DNA of 23,216 nucleotides from an uncultured Erysipelotrichaceae bacterium (GTDB lineage Bacteria > Bacillota_I > Bacilli_A > RF39 > UBA660): NCBI GenBank assembly GCA_902761685.1, contig CACWLI010000019.1, positions 1 to 23,216 of the forward strand, written 5' to 3'. The notes beneath the pieces were generated by a model that had not been told where the DNA came from, made no database searches, and saw nothing but the letters and a program-made list of their open reading frames with translations. Positions 1 through 7,769 of this stretch are shown here, piece by piece (the first letter of the stretch is position 1; each line of letters opens with the position of its first letter). Both the position numbers and the translations under genes were made by a program.

Positions 1-14
1 AAATCCACAGTGCG

Positions 15-48
15 ATACTTATTATATCATTAAAGAAGTATAATAAGT
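15..48. repeat. Nested short inverted repeats at the left edge
   Basis: Two overlapping inverted repeats are visible: ACTTATTA (17-24) with TAATAAGT (41-48), and ATACTT (15-20) with AAGTAT (36-41). They are mutually exclusive as RNA hairpins. There is no U-tract, so this is not a clear terminator. The rest of 1-131 shows no gene; a TATAAT at 39-44 has no following reading frame. The function is unknown and chance is possible in such AT-rich DNA. Confidence 0.3.
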
Positions 49-131
49 TTTGTAGAAAATAATAAAAATTACTACATACCCAGTATACGAATATTGCGAA
101 CTTTATGTTAGCGATAAAAAATATAAAATTG

Positions 132-140
132 TGGTATAAT
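132..140 (+). promoter_or_regulatory. Extended -10 promoter for the first membrane protein
   Basis: TGGTATAAT matches the extended -10 consensus TGnTATAAT. No convincing -35 hexamer lies 16-18 bases upstream. The predicted start of transcription near 147 gives a leader of under 20 bases before the GTG at 164. Confidence 0.6.
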
Positions 141-163
141 GATATAGAAATGAGTGTGATATA

Positions 164-1042
164 GTGAAAAAATTATTTGGTGAAATTGATTTAACATGGA
201 AAAAGTTAATTATATTTGCAATAATTACAGCAATATATACAGCAACTATGGCTATACTACCAATTACTGCTGATACATCATTTAGAGATATAGCTGCTAC
301 ACTTGAATGGTGGATACTATTTGGTGTAATTATTATTAGTAATAGTAAATCACCAAAAGATTCAGCATTAAAATGTTTTATATTCTTTTTAATTAGTCAA
401 CCATTAATATATTTGTTACAAGTTCCGTTTAGTTGGCAAGGTTGGAATTTATTTTCATTTTATAAGTATTGGTTCATATTGACAATATTTACAATTCCAA
501 TGGGATATGTTGGATACTTTATAAAAAAAGATAATATACTAAGTGTAATTATTTTACTTCCAATGTTAGCATTGTTATCTATTTTAGGTGTTGGATTTTT
601 TGAAAGTGCATTATCAAATCTTCCTCATCATTTATTATCAGGTATATTTTGTTTTACAGCAATAATACTAATTATACTTGGAGTTTTAAACAAGAAGAAA
701 AATATAATAATATCATTTGTTTTAGTTATTATATTTACAATAGGATATGTATTAATTAGTAATGGTATATTGTTTGATACATACAAAGAATATGAAGTAT
801 ATGAAGATTTAAAAGAATATGATATTACATTAAGTAATGAATATTATGTTACTGGATTTATTAGTACAGAGCAAGGATCTGCTGAAATTATAGAAAAAGA
901 TGGAAAATATATGTTAAGGTTAACTGGAATAAAAAATACAACTTATAAATTTGGTCTTGCAAGTGAAGAGGATAAACAATTAAGATTTGAATATCATTTT
1001 GATGATAATGGAAATTTAATTTTAGAGAAAGTTAATGAATAA
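164..1042 (+). CDS. Multi-span membrane protein of unknown function
   Basis: This 292-residue protein is not recognised. The N-terminal ~205 residues hold about six to seven hydrophobic segments (roughly residues 16-36, 48-58, 68-86, 104-120, 126-146, 158-174 and 182-202). A hydrophilic, acidic tail of about 90 residues follows, rich in Tyr, Glu and Asp and probably a small beta-rich domain. It starts at GTG 164; a nearby ATG at 150 opens only a four-codon frame ending in TAG, so GTG is the only good start. The Shine-Dalgarno site is weak. The gene has its own extended -10 promoter and converges on the TetR gene, with a shared hairpin between them. Nothing visible links it to a pathway. An integral membrane location is well supported; the function is open. 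Confidence 0.8.
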   Translation: MKKLFGEIDLTWKKLIIFAIITAIYTATMAILPITADTSFRDIAATLEWWILFGVIIISNSKSPKDSALKCFIFFLISQPLIYLLQVPFSWQGWNLFSFYKYWFILTIFTIPMGYVGYFIKKDNILSVIILLPMLALLSILGVGFFESALSNLPHHLLSGIFCFTAIILIILGVLNKKKNIIISFVLVIIFTIGYVLISNGILFDTYKEYEVYEDLKEYDITLSNEYYVTGFISTEQGSAEIIEKDGKYMLRLTGIKNTTYKFGLASEEDKQLRFEYHFDDNGNLILEKVNE

Positions 1043-1049
1043 AATAAAA

Positions 1050-1070
1050 CGACTTAATTTAAGTCGCTTT
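1050..1070. terminator. Bidirectional terminator between convergent genes
   Basis: CGACTTAA (1050-1057) and TTAAGTCG (1059-1066) are perfect complements. A CTTTT run follows on the plus strand and a TTTTATTTT run on the minus strand. The hairpin lies just after the plus-strand gene and includes the stop codon of the TetR gene. Confidence 0.75.
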
Positions 1071-1665
1071 TGAATAAATTTTTAATATTATCTATAACTA
1101 AATTAGTCATGATTTCATAATTCATATCATTATGTTTGTGATATATAATTTCATGACATAAATTATCAATTAAACCAAGCATAATATGAACTTTTTCATA
1201 TAAATTATCATCATTAAAATTATTATTTATTAAAATTTCTTTAAGAGAATTAGTTGTTTCTAATTCTCTTTTATAATAGTACTGTGCTACTTTTTTATCA
1301 GAATGTACCATTGACATTATTTCTTCATGAGCAACATTTGATATTTTATGATTATCTATATAATGTTTAATCATTTCTTTAATAAAAATATCAAAATCAT
1401 TTTTATTAAATTTAATATCTTTATTTTTTAGAATAGGGAAGAATATATTGCTTCCATGTTTTTCTAATCCTTCAATTAAAATATCATATTTATCTTTAAA
1501 GTATTGATAAACTATACCAGTTGAAACACGAGCTTCTTTAGCAATTTCAGCAGTATTTATATTATAGTATCCTTTTTTACATATAAGATTAAAACCAACA
1601 TCTATAATTCTTTCTTTTTTTAGAATTGCTCTTTGTTGTTTTGGTTCTCTAATATTGTCAAACAT
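1054..1665 (-). CDS. TetR/AcrR-family transcriptional regulator
   Basis: A 203-residue DNA-binding repressor. The N-terminal TetR helix-turn-helix is clear at residues 38-60 (TAEIAKEARVSTGIVYQYFK), including the family's typical tyrosine-rich recognition helix. The rest is an all-helical ligand-binding and dimerisation domain of usual length. The frame extends up to GTG 1674, but GAGGTGA at 1677-1671 is an ideal ribosome site for the ATG at 1665 and would overlap the upstream starts, so I begin there (MFDNIREP). The gene is divergent from the ABC transporter operon. The shared intergenic region holds two copies of a 16-bp palindrome, strongly suggesting that this protein represses the transporter and itself. 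The inducer is unknown; for this arrangement it is often a drug or membrane-active compound exported by the pump (inference). Confidence 0.92.
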   Translation of the reverse strand: MFDNIREPKQQRAILKKERIIDVGFNLICKKGYYNINTAEIAKEARVSTGIVYQYFKDKYDILIEGLEKHGSNIFFPILKNKDIKFNKNDFDIFIKEMIKHYIDNHKISNVAHEEIMSMVHSDKKVAQYYYKRELETTNSLKEILINNNFNDDNLYEKVHIMLGLIDNLCHEIIYHKHNDMNYEIMTNLVIDNIKNLFKSDLN

Positions 1666-1685
1666 ACACATCACCTCATAAATTG

Positions 1686-1694
1686 ATTATATCA
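1686..1694 (-). promoter_or_regulatory. Extended -10 promoter of the TetR gene
   Basis: On the minus strand the bases read TGATATAAT, a perfect extended -10 element. The left palindromic operator (1714-1729) lies about 20 bases upstream, where it would cover the -35 region and block RNA polymerase. Confidence 0.6.
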
Positions 1695-1713
1695 TATCAT
1701 TTTATTATAGAAC

Positions 1714-1729
1714 ATGAAATACTTTTCAT
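1714..1729. promoter_or_regulatory. Palindromic operator O1 (probable TetR site)
   Basis: ATGAAA (1714-1719), a four-base spacer TACT, then TTTCAT (1724-1729). It is a perfect inverted repeat with the same arms and spacer length as the second copy at 1770-1785. The two centres are 56 bp apart. Position upstream of the TetR -10 suggests autorepression. Confidence 0.65.
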
Positions 1730-1736
1730 ATAATTA

Positions 1737-1765
1737 TTGACTGATTTTTATTAAAAGAATATAAT
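1737..1765 (+). promoter_or_regulatory. Sigma-A-type promoter of the ABC transporter operon
   Basis: TTGACT (1737-1742), a 17-bp spacer and TATAAT (1760-1765) form a near-consensus vegetative promoter. It is one of only two in the window with a good -35. The predicted transcription start near 1772 falls inside the downstream operator. Confidence 0.8.
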
Positions 1766-1766
1766 T

Positions 1767-1788
1767 AATATGAAATATGTTTCATATT
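1767..1788. promoter_or_regulatory. Palindromic operator O2 (probable TetR site)
   Basis: AATATGAAA (1767-1775), spacer TATG, then TTTCATATT (1780-1788) form a perfect 9-bp-arm inverted repeat. The core ATGAAA-N4-TTTCAT repeats the O1 core. It sits directly after the -10 of the transporter promoter and covers the predicted start of transcription, a standard repressor position. Confidence 0.75.
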
Positions 1789-1804
1789 TAGAAAGAAGGA
1801 TATA

Positions 1805-2506
1805 ATGAAAAGCTTTATTGAACTAAAAAATGTTAGAAAAACATATATAGTTGGAGAACAAAAATTTAATGCTCTTGATGGAATAGATTTAAGTATTAAT
1901 AGAGGAGAATTTGTTGTAATACTTGGACCAAGTGGTGCAGGTAAATCAACACTTTTAAATTTGCTTGGTGGAATGGACACTCCTACATCTGGATCTATTA
2001 TAATTGGAGAAGATGATATTGCAAAATTTAATGATAAAGAACTTACAAGATATAGAGCTCATGATGTTGGATTTATATTTCAATTTTATAATATAATGCC
2101 TACTTTGACAGTAGATGAAAATGTTAATTTAATTAAAGATGTAACTAATACTTCAAAAGATTCAATGAGTGTTTTAAAAAGTGTAGGATTACTAAAACAT
2201 GCCAATAAGTTCCCCGGGGAATTGTCTGGTGGTGAACAACAAAGAGTTTCAATTGCAAGAGCAATAATGAAAAATCCAAAGGTATTATTGTGCGATGAAC
2301 CAACTGGAGCTCTTGATTCTAAAACTGGTGTTGAAATTTTAAAACTTTTAAGAGAACAAAGTGATGATGATACAACTGTTATTATTGTTACACATAACTC
2401 GTTAATTGCTGATATTGCAGATAGAGTTATAAGAATAAAAAATGGTAAAGTTGAATCTAATGAACTTAATAAACATCCAAAAAATATTGATGAGGTTAAG
2501 TGGTAA
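1805..2506 (+). CDS. ABC transporter ATP-binding protein, MacB/LolD type
   Basis: A 233-residue ATPase that would power the FtsX-type permease encoded next. All motifs are present: Walker A GPSGAGKS (41-48), Q-loop Gln93, signature LSGGEQ (140-145), Walker B LLCDEP (161-166) and H-loop His197. The phrase HDVGFIFQFYNIMPTLTV is typical of the MacB/LolD/FtsE group that works with mechanotransmission permeases. The start is ATG 1805 behind GAAGGA. Its stop lies two bases before the permease ATG, so the two genes are one operon, driven by the promoter at 1737-1765 and probably repressed through O2. Residues 136-140 are encoded across a 12-bp palindrome, TTCCCCGGGGAA (2210-2221), strikingly GC-rich for this DNA. 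Confidence 0.93.
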   Translation: MKSFIELKNVRKTYIVGEQKFNALDGIDLSINRGEFVVILGPSGAGKSTLLNLLGGMDTPTSGSIIIGEDDIAKFNDKELTRYRAHDVGFIFQFYNIMPTLTVDENVNLIKDVTNTSKDSMSVLKSVGLLKHANKFPGELSGGEQQRVSIARAIMKNPKVLLCDEPTGALDSKTGVEILKLLREQSDDDTTVIIVTHNSLIADIADRVIRIKNGKVESNELNKHPKNIDEVKW

Positions 2507-2508
2507 TT

Positions 2509-4878
2509 ATGTTAAAAAGAAAAATGTTTAGAGATATTCATAAAAATTTATCTCAATTTATAACAATCTTTTTAATGATTATGATAGGGATAATGGCTTA
2601 TTCTGGAATTAAAGCATATATGGATGGTATGCAAGAAACAGCTGATAAGTTTTATTCTGAAAATAATTTGTTTGATTTAAATGTTATGGGTTATTTAAAT
2701 CATGATGATTTAGATGCTATTAAAAAAATTGATAATGTAAAAGATGCTGAACTTAAACTTTCAGTAACAGCAACTACAGATAATGATAAAACTTTATTAT
2801 TAAATTTTATTGAATCAAATAATATTTCAAAGTTTTATGTATATGATGGAGAAAGTTTTGATTTTAATAAAAAAGGTATATGGTTAGATAACTTTTATTG
2901 TGAAGAAAATAATATTAAGGTTGGAGATATAATACTTGTTAAGTATGATGGTATGGAATTACATGAAAAAGTATTGGGTAGAATTAATGTTCCAGATCAT
3001 TTATATGATACAAGAGATGAATCTGAATTATATCCAGATAGAAAAGAATTTGGATTTGCATATATGAGTACAAATGAAATAACTGAAGACTATATAAAAT
3101 CTTTAGTTATGAAAGAATCAAATATTACAGATGAAAAAATATTTGATGTAGTAATGCCTAATTTTAATTATAAAGAATATATTACTTTTTCAAATATAAT
3201 GGTTGATGTTTTAAATAATGAAAAAAGAGATGAAGTTAAGCAAGCAATAGAGGATAAAGTTATAAATGCTAAAGCAGTAATAAATGTCGAAGATACAACT
3301 TCATATGTTACATATCAAGGAGAAATAGATGAAGGGAAAACATATGTTGGAGTTTTTTCTGGAATATTCTTATTTATTGCAATGCTTTCTGTTATAACAA
3401 CAATGACTAGAGTTGTTAAAAAACAAAGAACTCAAATTGGAACTTTGAAAGCGTTAGGATTTAGTAATAATAGAATATTATTTCATTATATTGGATATGG
3501 ATTTTGGATTAGTATATTTGCAAGTGTTATTGGTTTAATATTAGGATATTTATTTATTGGAAATGTATTTATTAATTTAGAAATGGAGTTCTTTGAAATA
3601 CCAAATGGACATCCAGCAATGAACATTTCAAGCTATTATGTAGCACTTGGTGTTATTGGAGTAGTAGCATTAATAACTTATATAACTGGTAGAAGTATAT
3701 TAAAAGAAAATCCTGCTGAAACTCTAAGAACTAAAATACCTAGTATAAAGGGTAAAGCCCTTAATATTACTAAAAAAAGATTTTTTAAAAAATTAAGTTT
3801 TGAGTCTATCTGGAATGTTAGAGATATTCTTAGAAATAAAATGAGAACATTTATGGGACTTGCTGGAGTAGTAGGATGTTGTACATTAATAGTATGTGCA
3901 TTAGGAATGCTGGATTCAATGAATTTTTTTGTTAAATTACAATTTGAAGACTTATATAACTTTGATTATAAATTAAATCTTAAAGAAAATTTATCTGATA
4001 ATGAACTTGAAACTTTATATGATAAATATGGAAATAATACTTCAAAAAGTTTAGGAATCGAAATTAAAAATACTGATGGTAAAAGAGAATCTAATAATAT
4101 TTTTGTAACTGATGCAGGAGATTATGTTAGATTTGTTGATAATAAAAATAGAATTAAAGATAAACCTACTGATGATGGAGTTTATGTTACATATAAATTA
4201 GCAAATAATAAAGGATATAAAATAGGAGATAAGATAACTTGGCATATTTATGGTGATAGTAAATACTATACATCAAAAATAATTGGGTTTAATAAGGATC
4301 CACAAAATCAAAATGTATCAATGACTAGAAAATATTTAGAAAGTCTTAAAATAGAATATCAACCTGATGCATTGTATACAAATGTTGATTTAAGTAAAAC
4401 TAGTGAAATAAAAAATGTTGAAACTATTCAAAATATTGATAGTTTAAAAGAGGGCATGAATGGAATGCTTTCTATGATGAAAACAATGTTAGTATTAATT
4501 ATAGGTATTGCAGTACTTCTTGGTGGAATAATTATATATAACTTAGGAATACTTTCATTTTCAGAAAAAGAATATCAATTTGCAACATTAAAAGTTTTAG
4601 GATTTAAAGATAAACAAATTGAAAATATATTTATAAAACAAAATAATTGGATAGCAATTATATCTATTATTTTAGGACTTCCAATGGGCTTTTATTTAAC
4701 AGATTGGTTATTTAAGACTGCAATAGAAGAACATTATGATTTTGGAGCAAATATAACTATTAAAACTTATATAATATCTGCTATAGGTACATTTATTGTT
4801 TCATTATTAGTATCTAAATTCTTAGCTAAAAGAATTAAAAAAATAGATATGGTTACAAGTTTGAAGGGAAATGAATAA
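2509..4878 (+). CDS. FtsX-type ABC transporter permease
   Basis: A 789-residue permease partner of the preceding ATPase. The layout is one N-terminal membrane span (about residues 16-36), a large extracytoplasmic region to about 275, a first FtsX block with three spans (about 280-395) containing the family phrase GTLKALGFS, a further span near 445-465, a second extracytoplasmic region, and a second FtsX block at the C-terminus with GILSFSEKEYQFATLKVLGF. This double-FtsX form is common for Gram-positive exporters of peptides, lipids or drugs. The frame also offers a GTG at 2500, overlapping the ATPase gene; ATG 2509, with AAGTGG just before it, resembles other starts here (6150, 7949) and is preferred. 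The substrate cannot be read from sequence. A strong terminator follows. Confidence 0.9.
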   Translation: MLKRKMFRDIHKNLSQFITIFLMIMIGIMAYSGIKAYMDGMQETADKFYSENNLFDLNVMGYLNHDDLDAIKKIDNVKDAELKLSVTATTDNDKTLLLNFIESNNISKFYVYDGESFDFNKKGIWLDNFYCEENNIKVGDIILVKYDGMELHEKVLGRINVPDHLYDTRDESELYPDRKEFGFAYMSTNEITEDYIKSLVMKESNITDEKIFDVVMPNFNYKEYITFSNIMVDVLNNEKRDEVKQAIEDKVINAKAVINVEDTTSYVTYQGEIDEGKTYVGVFSGIFLFIAMLSVITTMTRVVKKQRTQIGTLKALGFSNNRILFHYIGYGFWISIFASVIGLILGYLFIGNVFINLEMEFFEIPNGHPAMNISSYYVALGVIGVVALITYITGRSILKENPAETLRTKIPSIKGKALNITKKRFFKKLSFESIWNVRDILRNKMRTFMGLAGVVGCCTLIVCALGMLDSMNFFVKLQFEDLYNFDYKLNLKENLSDNELETLYDKYGNNTSKSLGIEIKNTDGKRESNNIFVTDAGDYVRFVDNKNRIKDKPTDDGVYVTYKLANNKGYKIGDKITWHIYGDSKYYTSKIIGFNKDPQNQNVSMTRKYLESLKIEYQPDALYTNVDLSKTSEIKNVETIQNIDSLKEGMNGMLSMMKTMLVLIIGIAVLLGGIIIYNLGILSFSEKEYQFATLKVLGFKDKQIENIFIKQNNWIAIISIILGLPMGFYLTDWLFKTAIEEHYDFGANITIKTYIISAIGTFIVSLLVSKFLAKRIKKIDMVTSLKGNE

Positions 4879-4912
4879 TTGTATGTATTTTTAGATACTA
4901 AATAAATAATTA

Positions 4913-4936
4913 CTCTAACAAATGTTAGAGTTTTTT
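4913..4936 (+). terminator. Intrinsic terminator of the ABC transporter operon
   Basis: CTCTAACA (4913-4920), two bases, TGTTAGAG (4923-4930), then six T. It is a perfect stem followed by a U-tract. Confidence 0.88.
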
Positions 4937-4967
4937 ATTGATAACGAATTAAGTAATACAAATTATG

Positions 4968-4976
4968 TGTTATAAT
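4968..4976 (+). promoter_or_regulatory. Extended -10 promoter of the GNAT gene
   Basis: TGTTATAAT is a perfect extended -10 element, 24 bases before the chosen ATG. An upstream in-frame ATG at 4965 lies inside this promoter and cannot be on its transcript. Confidence 0.6.
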
Positions 4977-5000
4977 TATTTTAATAAGGATGGAATATTT

Positions 5001-5417
5001 ATGAGTTTTTTAGTAAAAAAAGATATTGATGTTAATGATTTCATTAAAATTAGAGAAGATTTAAAATGGAATAGTATTCCTTCTTCTTTAGTAGAACGTG
5101 CAATTAATGGTTCGATGATTAATATTAGTGTATTTGATGATAATAAATGTATTGGTGTTGGTAGAATAGTTGGTGATGGTGCTTTAAAAGGAATGCTTAC
5201 AGATATTATGGTGTTAAGTAAATACCATAATATGGGAGTTGGTAAGTTAATAGTTACATCATTAATTAAAGAGCTTGAAGATATGGTTCGTGAAAATGAA
5301 TGCTTTCAACTTGAAGCAAGTCCTACAGCTAATAATAGAGAGTTTTACATAAAGTGTGGGTTAAAGTATAAACCAGAAAATCAAGATGGAGTTTATTTGT
5401 GGATTAAAAAAATATGA
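5001..5417 (+). CDS. GNAT-family N-acetyltransferase
   Basis: A 138-residue member of the GNAT fold, which transfers an acetyl group from acetyl-CoA to an amine. The core motif A is visible as strand TDIMVLSKYH followed by the pyrophosphate-binding turn NMGVGK (77-82). The C-terminal half carries EASPTANNREFYIKCGLKY, the usual alpha4/beta6 region (FYxKxGF type). The frame extends to ATG 4965, but that falls in the promoter; ATG 5001 has AAGGATGGA upstream and begins in the normal place for the family. The substrate is unknown. It is a stand-alone gene; its TGA stop overlaps the next promoter. Confidence 0.88.
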   Translation: MSFLVKKDIDVNDFIKIREDLKWNSIPSSLVERAINGSMINISVFDDNKCIGVGRIVGDGALKGMLTDIMVLSKYHNMGVGKLIVTSLIKELEDMVRENECFQLEASPTANNREFYIKCGLKYKPENQDGVYLWIKKI

Positions 5418-5423
5418 TACAAT
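5415..5423 (+). promoter_or_regulatory. Extended -10 promoter overlapping the GNAT stop codon
   Basis: TGATACAAT matches TGnTATAAT with one change. Its first three bases are the TGA stop of the acetyltransferase. It would drive the membrane protein at 5451. Confidence 0.45.
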
Positions 5424-5450
5424 AGATTGTAGAAGAGAGGATAGTTAATA

Positions 5451-5876
5451 ATGAACTGGATTATAAATGATTATAATAATTGGCCATTAATATTATGTGG
5501 AGTCTTCTATAGTGTATTATGTATTTTTAGTATTGTAACAGGTTTAATTTATATGTCAGGAAAAAAAGAACTAAACCCACTTGAGTTATCAAATAGATTT
5601 GTAAAAAAATTAAATGACTCAAATAAATTGGAAGCATTTACTAAAAAAATGGGACTAGTAACATTCATAGTTGGAATTATACAAGGTATAACAGCATTTT
5701 CATTATTTAAAGGATATAGTCAAGTTTTCTTTTGGATATCATTAGGGTTTACTGTTTTTTCAATTTGTTCAGTTTTATTTAAATTAAAAAATAAAATAAA
5801 CTTATTTCCAATTATTAAATTAATCTTTTATATTATTATTCTAATTGTTTTAATTATTTTTAAATCATTGTTTTAA
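5451..5876 (+). CDS. Small four-span membrane protein
   Basis: A 141-residue protein not recognised beyond its topology. Hydrophobic segments lie at about residues 12-35, 67-86, 91-110 and 119-139, with a charged cytoplasmic-type loop (PLELSNRFVKKLNDSNKLEAFTKK region) after the first. The start is ATG 5451 with GAGAGGA about ten bases upstream. A short AT-rich gap (5877-5948) without a clear terminator separates it from the next small gene, so they may be co-transcribed. No functional assignment is justified. Confidence 0.75.
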   Translation: MNWIINDYNNWPLILCGVFYSVLCIFSIVTGLIYMSGKKELNPLELSNRFVKKLNDSNKLEAFTKKMGLVTFIVGIIQGITAFSLFKGYSQVFFWISLGFTVFSICSVLFKLKNKINLFPIIKLIFYIIILIVLIIFKSLF

Positions 5877-5948
5877 TATTAATTTAACTTTCAATATTTA
5901 TTATTATAGTGAAGTATAAATATATGTTTTATGAAAGGAGTTGTATAT

Positions 5949-6140
5949 ATGAAAGATAAAATTGTAGTATTTATATTAGGATTATTATTAGGAGCTATTA
6001 TTTCAACTGGATCAATATATTTCTATACAGTTGCAAATAGTTCAAATGATATGGGTCAAATGACTAGAGGTGGTTTTCAAGGTAATAATGGTGAGCCTCC
6101 AGAGATGATGAATAGTAATAATCAAATGAATAATAATTAG
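5949..6140 (+). CDS. Small single-span protein with a Gly/Asn/Met/Pro-rich tail
   Basis: A 63-residue protein with one N-terminal membrane span (about residues 5-27), then a low-complexity outside tail containing GGFQGNNGEPPEMM and ending in Asn/Met repeats. The frame opens at ATG 5931, but AAAGGAG at 5934-5940 overlaps it and is ideally placed for the ATG at 5949. The stop is nine bases before the Cthe_2159-type gene, so the two are very likely one operon. From memory, Gly- and Pro-rich stretches of this kind also occur as linkers inside relatives of that neighbour, which suggests a membrane-bound partner or a split-off linker; this is inference. Confidence 0.72.
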   Translation: MKDKIVVFILGLLLGAIISTGSIYFYTVANSSNDMGQMTRGGFQGNNGEPPEMMNSNNQMNNN

Positions 6141-6149
6141 TGGTGATTT

Positions 6150-7742
6150 ATGAAAAAAATAGTTAAGTATTTAGGTATTATATTTATATGTTTAACTGCT
6201 TTTGCATTTAATATAAAAGCAGAAGAAAAAAATATATATGTTGATTTAGATAATCTAAAAATATCAAGTAATAAAAGTGATTATAAAACAATTACTGAAT
6301 ATAAAACGTTAGATGAATTTTTAAAAGTATATAATTCTAATAGTTTACCTGATATTTATATTACTGATTTTTTATTTGATGGAGTATCTAGTGTTAAAAC
6401 CCCTGACTTAGATGATTTTATTGAAAATGATTCTAATGATACTAAAATTAAAACATTAGATATAAAAGTTATTAATGTTAATACAACTCAAAATGTTGAA
6501 TTTAGTGGAACAATTAAAGGAGCAATGCTTGCTGTTAATACTAATAATAAAACTGGTAATATAAATATTATTCTAAATAATGCTTCTATAGATACTGATT
6601 CTAAAAAGGCACCAGGAATATATATTTATAATAAGGATAAAAATTATACGGATTGTAAGGTTACTATTAAAACAATATCTGGAACTAAGAATTATATAGA
6701 AGGTGGAAAACTTAAAAAGGTTAGTTTAGTTGGTAGTGATGAATTAGATAAATATATTAGTTATTATTCTAATGATAGTTTAACTAACTATAATAAGTAT
6801 TCTTCATATTATGGAATATATACAAGTGAAGAAATTAAAAATATATTATTTGCTACTGTTCAAGCAGATAATGAAGATTTAAAAGATGGAGATCCATATT
6901 ATTTTTATAAAGCAAGTGGGGCTATAAGTTCTGATATTGATTTATATTTTGAAGGAGAAGGATATTTAAAAGTTACTAGTAAAAATAAAGAGGGTATAGA
7001 AACAAAAGGTAATTTAACTTTTAGTGGTGGAGTAGGTGATTATGAAATTTATTCATATGATGATTGTTTAAATACTACAACACCTAGTAGTAATAATTCA
7101 ACTGTTAGAAATGATTTAACTATAGATGTTAATTCACTTCTTGCATCTGTGTCTAGTGAATCAGATGAGGGCGATGCGATTGATTCAAATGGAAAACTAA
7201 TAATTAATGGTGGAACTATTTATGCTTTTGCTCATCCTACTAGTCAAGATGCTGGACTTGATTCAAGTAATGGAACATATATAAATGGTGGAATAGTAAT
7301 TTCTACTGGTAATATGGTAGATCAAATATCAAGTGATTCTAAACAAAAATTTATATTTGCTACTTTTAATCAAATAAGTGCAGATACTTTAATAGTAATA
7401 AAAGATCAAAACAATAAAATAATTACTGCATTTAAAACGAGTAGAAGTATTCAAAATATAGTTTATAGTAATAGTAATTTAAATTATAAATCATATAAGA
7501 TATATACTGGTGGAACAATTGATGGAGAAGAAACAAATGGTTTATATACTAAAATAAATAGTTATAGTGGTGGGAATGAGATTATATTTAATGATGTTAG
7601 TAGTAATATGAAAGAGTCAAATAATATAAGTGATATATTATTAAATGCACTATTAATTGAAATTGGTGTAATAATTCTATTTGTTCTTACTATTGGATTA
7701 ATAAATTATAAGAAGAATAAAAAGTTTAGTATACTAAACTAA
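6150..7742 (+). CDS. Surface-anchored Cthe_2159-type carbohydrate-binding protein
   Basis: A 530-residue exported protein. It has a signal peptide (residues 1-24, ending IKA), a long beta-rich body and a C-terminal span (about 499-519) followed by a positive tail (KKNKK), so it should be displayed on the outer face of the membrane. The body carries the repeating phrases of the Cthe_2159 carbohydrate-binding family (a calcium-binding beta-helix that binds plant polysaccharide in Clostridium thermocellum): GIETKGNLTFSGG (282-294) and GDAIDSNGKLIINGGTIYAFA (341-361), then DAGLDSSNGTYINGG. Residues 25-250 are more divergent. The start is ATG 6150 behind GTGGTGA. Binding of a glycan is inferred from the family only; no catalytic motif is visible. 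Alternatively it may be structural or adhesive. Confidence 0.82.
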   Translation: MKKIVKYLGIIFICLTAFAFNIKAEEKNIYVDLDNLKISSNKSDYKTITEYKTLDEFLKVYNSNSLPDIYITDFLFDGVSSVKTPDLDDFIENDSNDTKIKTLDIKVINVNTTQNVEFSGTIKGAMLAVNTNNKTGNINIILNNASIDTDSKKAPGIYIYNKDKNYTDCKVTIKTISGTKNYIEGGKLKKVSLVGSDELDKYISYYSNDSLTNYNKYSSYYGIYTSEEIKNILFATVQADNEDLKDGDPYYFYKASGAISSDIDLYFEGEGYLKVTSKNKEGIETKGNLTFSGGVGDYEIYSYDDCLNTTTPSSNNSTVRNDLTIDVNSLLASVSSESDEGDAIDSNGKLIINGGTIYAFAHPTSQDAGLDSSNGTYINGGIVISTGNMVDQISSDSKQKFIFATFNQISADTLIVIKDQNNKIITAFKTSRSIQNIVYSNSNLNYKSYKIYTGGTIDGEETNGLYTKINSYSGGNEIIFNDVSSNMKESNNISDILLNALLIEIGVIILFVLTIGLINYKKNKKFSILN

Positions 7743-7769
7743 AACTCTATATTTTATAGAGTTTTTTAT
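7741..7769 (+). terminator. Intrinsic terminator of the carbohydrate-binding gene
   Basis: AAAACTCTATA (7741-7751), a TTT loop, TATAGAGTTTT (7755-7765) and more T. It is an 11-bp perfect stem that begins inside the stop codon. Confidence 0.88.

Noticed and set aside
1765..1980. Minus-strand reading frame over the start of the ABC ATPase gene
   Set aside because: It is the reverse of a well-conserved ATPase and crosses the promoter and operator; it has no ribosome site and no recognisable protein features.
4965..5000. Longer N-terminus for the acetyltransferase from ATG 4965
   Set aside because: This ATG overlaps the extended -10 element at 4968-4976, so it would lie upstream of the transcription start; the family begins at 5001.
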